Source of the DNA: Comamonadaceae bacterium
Lineage (GTDB): Bacteria; Pseudomonadota; Gammaproteobacteria; Burkholderiales; Burkholderiaceae_C
Length of the DNA: 24,008 nucleotides
Direction of reading: 5' to 3'
Assembly: GCA_947461325.1 (NCBI GenBank)
Contig: CANHLD010000006.1
Span: forward strand, 1 to 24,008
The notes beneath the pieces were generated by a model. That model had not been told where the DNA came from. It saw nothing but the letters and a program-made list of their open reading frames with translations, and searched no databases. A program made the position numbers and the translations under genes. Below, piece by piece: positions 21,852-24,008 of the stretch (within the stretch, counting starts at the first letter, position 1; each line of letters opens with the position of its first letter).

Positions 21852-24008
21852 CTATAGTTTGAAGAAAACTGCTGTCACATCATCCCTGCGACTCTGTGCT
21901 GCCTGCCATAAAGCATAGTCTGCGTGTATGGCATTGGCAATGTCTTGGGCTGAATTCAGGCAATTGGTTTTAAGAATCGTTTCGATTCTCTTGTAACCAT
22001 ACGATTTTTTCATGACGCCTGTGCCGCCGATTTGATCGGTCAAACCGTCAGTGACGATCGCAAATGTGTCGCCTTGATGGTAGTCAATGGTCTGCACCAC
22101 GGGCTTGTCTTTGTCTTCAATTTGGCTTTGATAGCCTAAGCTGCATCTGGCCGCCTGATAGCGGGTGACCTCACCTTGTGCATTGACATGGAACAGACCC
22201 AATTTGGCGCCTGCAAACGCAATGGTGTGCTGTTGGGGGTTGATGAGCAGCACAGCCGCGTCACAACCGTCATCGCTTTCGCTGTCGGCGCGGTCTTGGT
22301 TTAAACCGGTTCGCACATAGTGATCCAAGGACATCAATGCCTTTGCGGGATCTTCCGTGGTGTCGTTGGTATAAATGCGCTCTAGCGAATTGCTGACCAG
22401 CAAACTTAGCATGGCACCCGGCACACCATGTCCGGTGCAATCGGCTACGGCCAAAACAAATGGCCCAGGGTGCTGCGAACTTGACAACCAATACAAGTCG
22501 CCGCCAATGGTGTCGCGCGGCTCCCAGATGGTGGCGAATGATGCAAATCGCCCCTCGATGCGTTGCTGTCTGGGTAACTGACCTCTTTGTAAGCGGCTGG
22601 CATAGTTGACGGATCCAACCACCAATTGATGCGCCTCATCCAAAGCTTGGTGTTGTTCAGCCAATTCTTTGGTGCGTTCTTTCACGGTCTCTTCAAGCAC
22701 TTTGTTTTGTTGTTCAACCAAGGTCTTTTGCAAATCCATCGACTTAGCCAGTTCTTTTTGGATCCACACGTTTCTGCTGATCACCGCCAACGCCATGATC
22801 ATGGCTTCGGCACATAGCGCGATGGATTGAGACATATTGGTGTTTTGTAAGACATAGCTGATACCTGACTCAGGCAGATAACTAAATAAGGATGGATAAC
22901 CCATGAGGCCAGACACCCAAATAAGCCGGAATATGAAATACGGGATTGACGCCACCAACCAGAATATGGCCACGCTCATACCTTGGCGATATCGCTCAAT
23001 GGCAGCCTTGTAGAGGAAAACGAAAACAACGATGGGCAAATAAGCATTACCAGCAAAAAACAGTTGTGGATTGATATTGTGTTCATAACCAATATTGACC
23101 ACCATGTGCAACATGAAATACAAAATCAAAAGATAAATTAAATTCTGTGTTTTCGGATGGTATTTGGCAATTTGCAAATAAGAACTTGCAAACATAAAGT
23201 AAAAAATAATTTGCCCATAAGAGCCAATGTATGAATACAGACCTGAAAGCGAAATAGCCCCAAAGTATTTATCGTTCATATTGACGACAAACTCTGCAAA
23301 ATGCGATCCGTCCTGCGATGGCAGAGAAAAGATTTGCAAAAGTGCAAATGAAATCCAAATGCCATAGAAAAGTCCAGCCCGGTCTTTGTTTGCCCAAAAT
23401 GAATACCAGCCAAATATGGCAAGAGAAAAGAGAACGCCCAGCAACCCCCCCTCTAAATAAAGACCAAACCGCCTTACCTCTAAAAACCTTTCGTGATCAA
23501 CGAGTTGCAACACAAAAGATCTGGGTGGGAAACTGGGAAATGCTTTGGTGTGTGACAGCAGAGTCAGTTGCTCGCCTTTGGGTAGCGAAAACAATGCTTC
23601 CCGGCTGGGAGTATTGGAAGAGGACGGCCGATATGGGTCAATATCACTTAAAAATGTATATTTGCCTGTGAAAAAACCTGACGTTTTCAAACTGGACACA
23701 GAGCCATCTGCACGAATGACGTGTGTGCGGATACTTAACCAGTTTCCTTCCAGTCTATAGTTTTTATCAATGCCCAAACGACTGGTAATTTTTTGCACTA
23801 TCCAGTAATGTTGGCGGGTATCAAAAGGACCTACTTGCGCAGCAGGTTTGAATTCGTCCTTGCGCTGCAGTGCTTCTTCAAAACTTATGTCTCCATCGGG
23901 GTCGACCAACACCAACAAGTTGTTTTGCGGCGCTGCAATGATGGGCGTGGATGCGGTCACCTCAAACGAGGTCAGTTCATCCCACGGCGAGGCCTGAGCT
24001 TGACCAGA
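21852..24008 (-). CDS. siaA: SiaA-like 7TM PP2C (SpoIIE-type) phosphatase, 5' end outside window
   Basis: The frame stays open to the window edge (718 visible residues), so the start is missing; a GTG at 23960 would only give an internal start. The visible beginning, S-G-Q-A-Q-A, looks like the end of a signal peptide. Next come an extracellular domain of about 165 residues and seven transmembrane helices (about 180-415), the 7TMR-DISM architecture. A coiled coil follows at about 425-475, then a PP2C/SpoIIE phosphatase domain. The latter has RDTIGGDLYW, VADCTGHGVPG, TDGLTDQ and RRDDVTAVFF, which provide the metal-binding Asp residues. It is predicted to dephosphorylate SiaC in response to a periplasmic signal. 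Pseudomonas SiaA uses a HAMP-type sensor, so the input module differs. It heads the visible operon. Confidence 0.88.
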   Translation of the reverse strand, partial: SGQAQASPWDELTSFEVTASTPIIAAPQNNLLVLVDPDGDISFEEALQRKDEFKPAAQVGPFDTRQHYWIVQKITSRLGIDKNYRLEGNWLSIRTHVIRADGSVSSLKTSGFFTGKYTFLSDIDPYRPSSSNTPSREALFSLPKGEQLTLLSHTKAFPSFPPRSFVLQLVDHERFLEVRRFGLYLEGGLLGVLFSLAIFGWYSFWANKDRAGLFYGIWISFALLQIFSLPSQDGSHFAEFVVNMNDKYFGAISLSGLYSYIGSYGQIIFYFMFASSYLQIAKYHPKTQNLIYLLILYFMLHMVVNIGYEHNINPQLFFAGNAYLPIVVFVFLYKAAIERYRQGMSVAIFWLVASIPYFIFRLIWVSGLMGYPSLFSYLPESGISYVLQNTNMSQSIALCAEAMIMALAVISRNVWIQKELAKSMDLQKTLVEQQNKVLEETVKERTKELAEQHQALDEAHQLVVGSVNYASRLQRGQLPRQQRIEGRFASFATIWEPRDTIGGDLYWLSSSQHPGPFVLAVADCTGHGVPGAMLSLLVSNSLERIYTNDTTEDPAKALMSLDHYVRTGLNQDRADSESDDGCDAAVLLINPQQHTIAFAGAKLGLFHVNAQGEVTRYQAARCSLGYQSQIEDKDKPVVQTIDYHQGDTFAIVTDGLTDQIGGTGVMKKSYGYKRIETILKTNCLNSAQDIANAIHADYALWQAAQSRRDDVTAVFFKL

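Overview
This window carries a photosynthesis gene cluster of an anoxygenic phototrophic betaproteobacterium. Next to it is a separate, oppositely transcribed signalling operon that appears to combine Sia-type partner switching with cyclic nucleotide turnover. Three things point to Burkholderiales/Comamonadaceae (a Rhodoferax-, Limnohabitans- or Rubrivivax-like organism): the tetraheme PufC, the spheroidene-series carotenoid genes (crtA, crtD, crtC) directly behind puf, and the moderate GC content with TTG-rich codon use. The genus is inference. No RNA genes, insertion sequences or CRISPR arrays were seen, and no gap between genes exceeds 300 bases.

Region 1 (1-2874, minus strand) is housekeeping: a Rieske-type ring-hydroxylating oxygenase, an EamA-family transporter and a mercaptopyruvate/thiosulfate sulfurtransferase, tightly packed as one likely operon. 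Region 2 (3006-4817, plus) holds xseB-ispA and an NnrU-family membrane protein. Region 3 (4897-18133, plus) is the photosynthesis superoperon: crtE-crtF-bchX-bchY-bchZ-[41-codon ORF]-pufB-[75-codon ORF]-pufA-pufL-pufM-pufC-crtA-crtD-crtC. It makes the isoprenoid precursor, methoxylated ketocarotenoids of the spheroidene series, chlorophyllide a reductase for bacteriochlorophyll a, and the LH1-reaction centre core with its bound cytochrome. Two promoters, upstream of crtE and bchX, share the same layout: a -35 TTGACA, a consensus PpsR/CrtJ palindrome (TGT-N12-ACA) over the -10, and a degenerate palindrome over the -35 exactly 8 bp upstream. bchC, which usually precedes bchX, is absent from this position. 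An 11-bp hairpin with a U-tract separates pufA from pufL, and a competing hairpin overlaps it.

Region 4 (18188-24008, minus) is one tight operon. In transcription order it encodes a 7TM PP2C phosphatase (SiaA-like, 5' end outside the window), a SiaB-like kinase, a SiaC-like phosphoprotein, a class III adenylate cyclase with a coiled-coil stalk, two small cyclic-nucleotide-binding-domain proteins, and a class I (eukaryotic-type) cyclic nucleotide phosphodiesterase. In Pseudomonas, SiaABC controls the diguanylate cyclase SiaD. Here a class III cyclase occupies the SiaD position and is followed by candidate readers and an eraser of cyclic nucleotides.

The two best candidates for undescribed biology are this Sia-to-cAMP operon and the 75-residue single-TM protein encoded between pufB and pufA.
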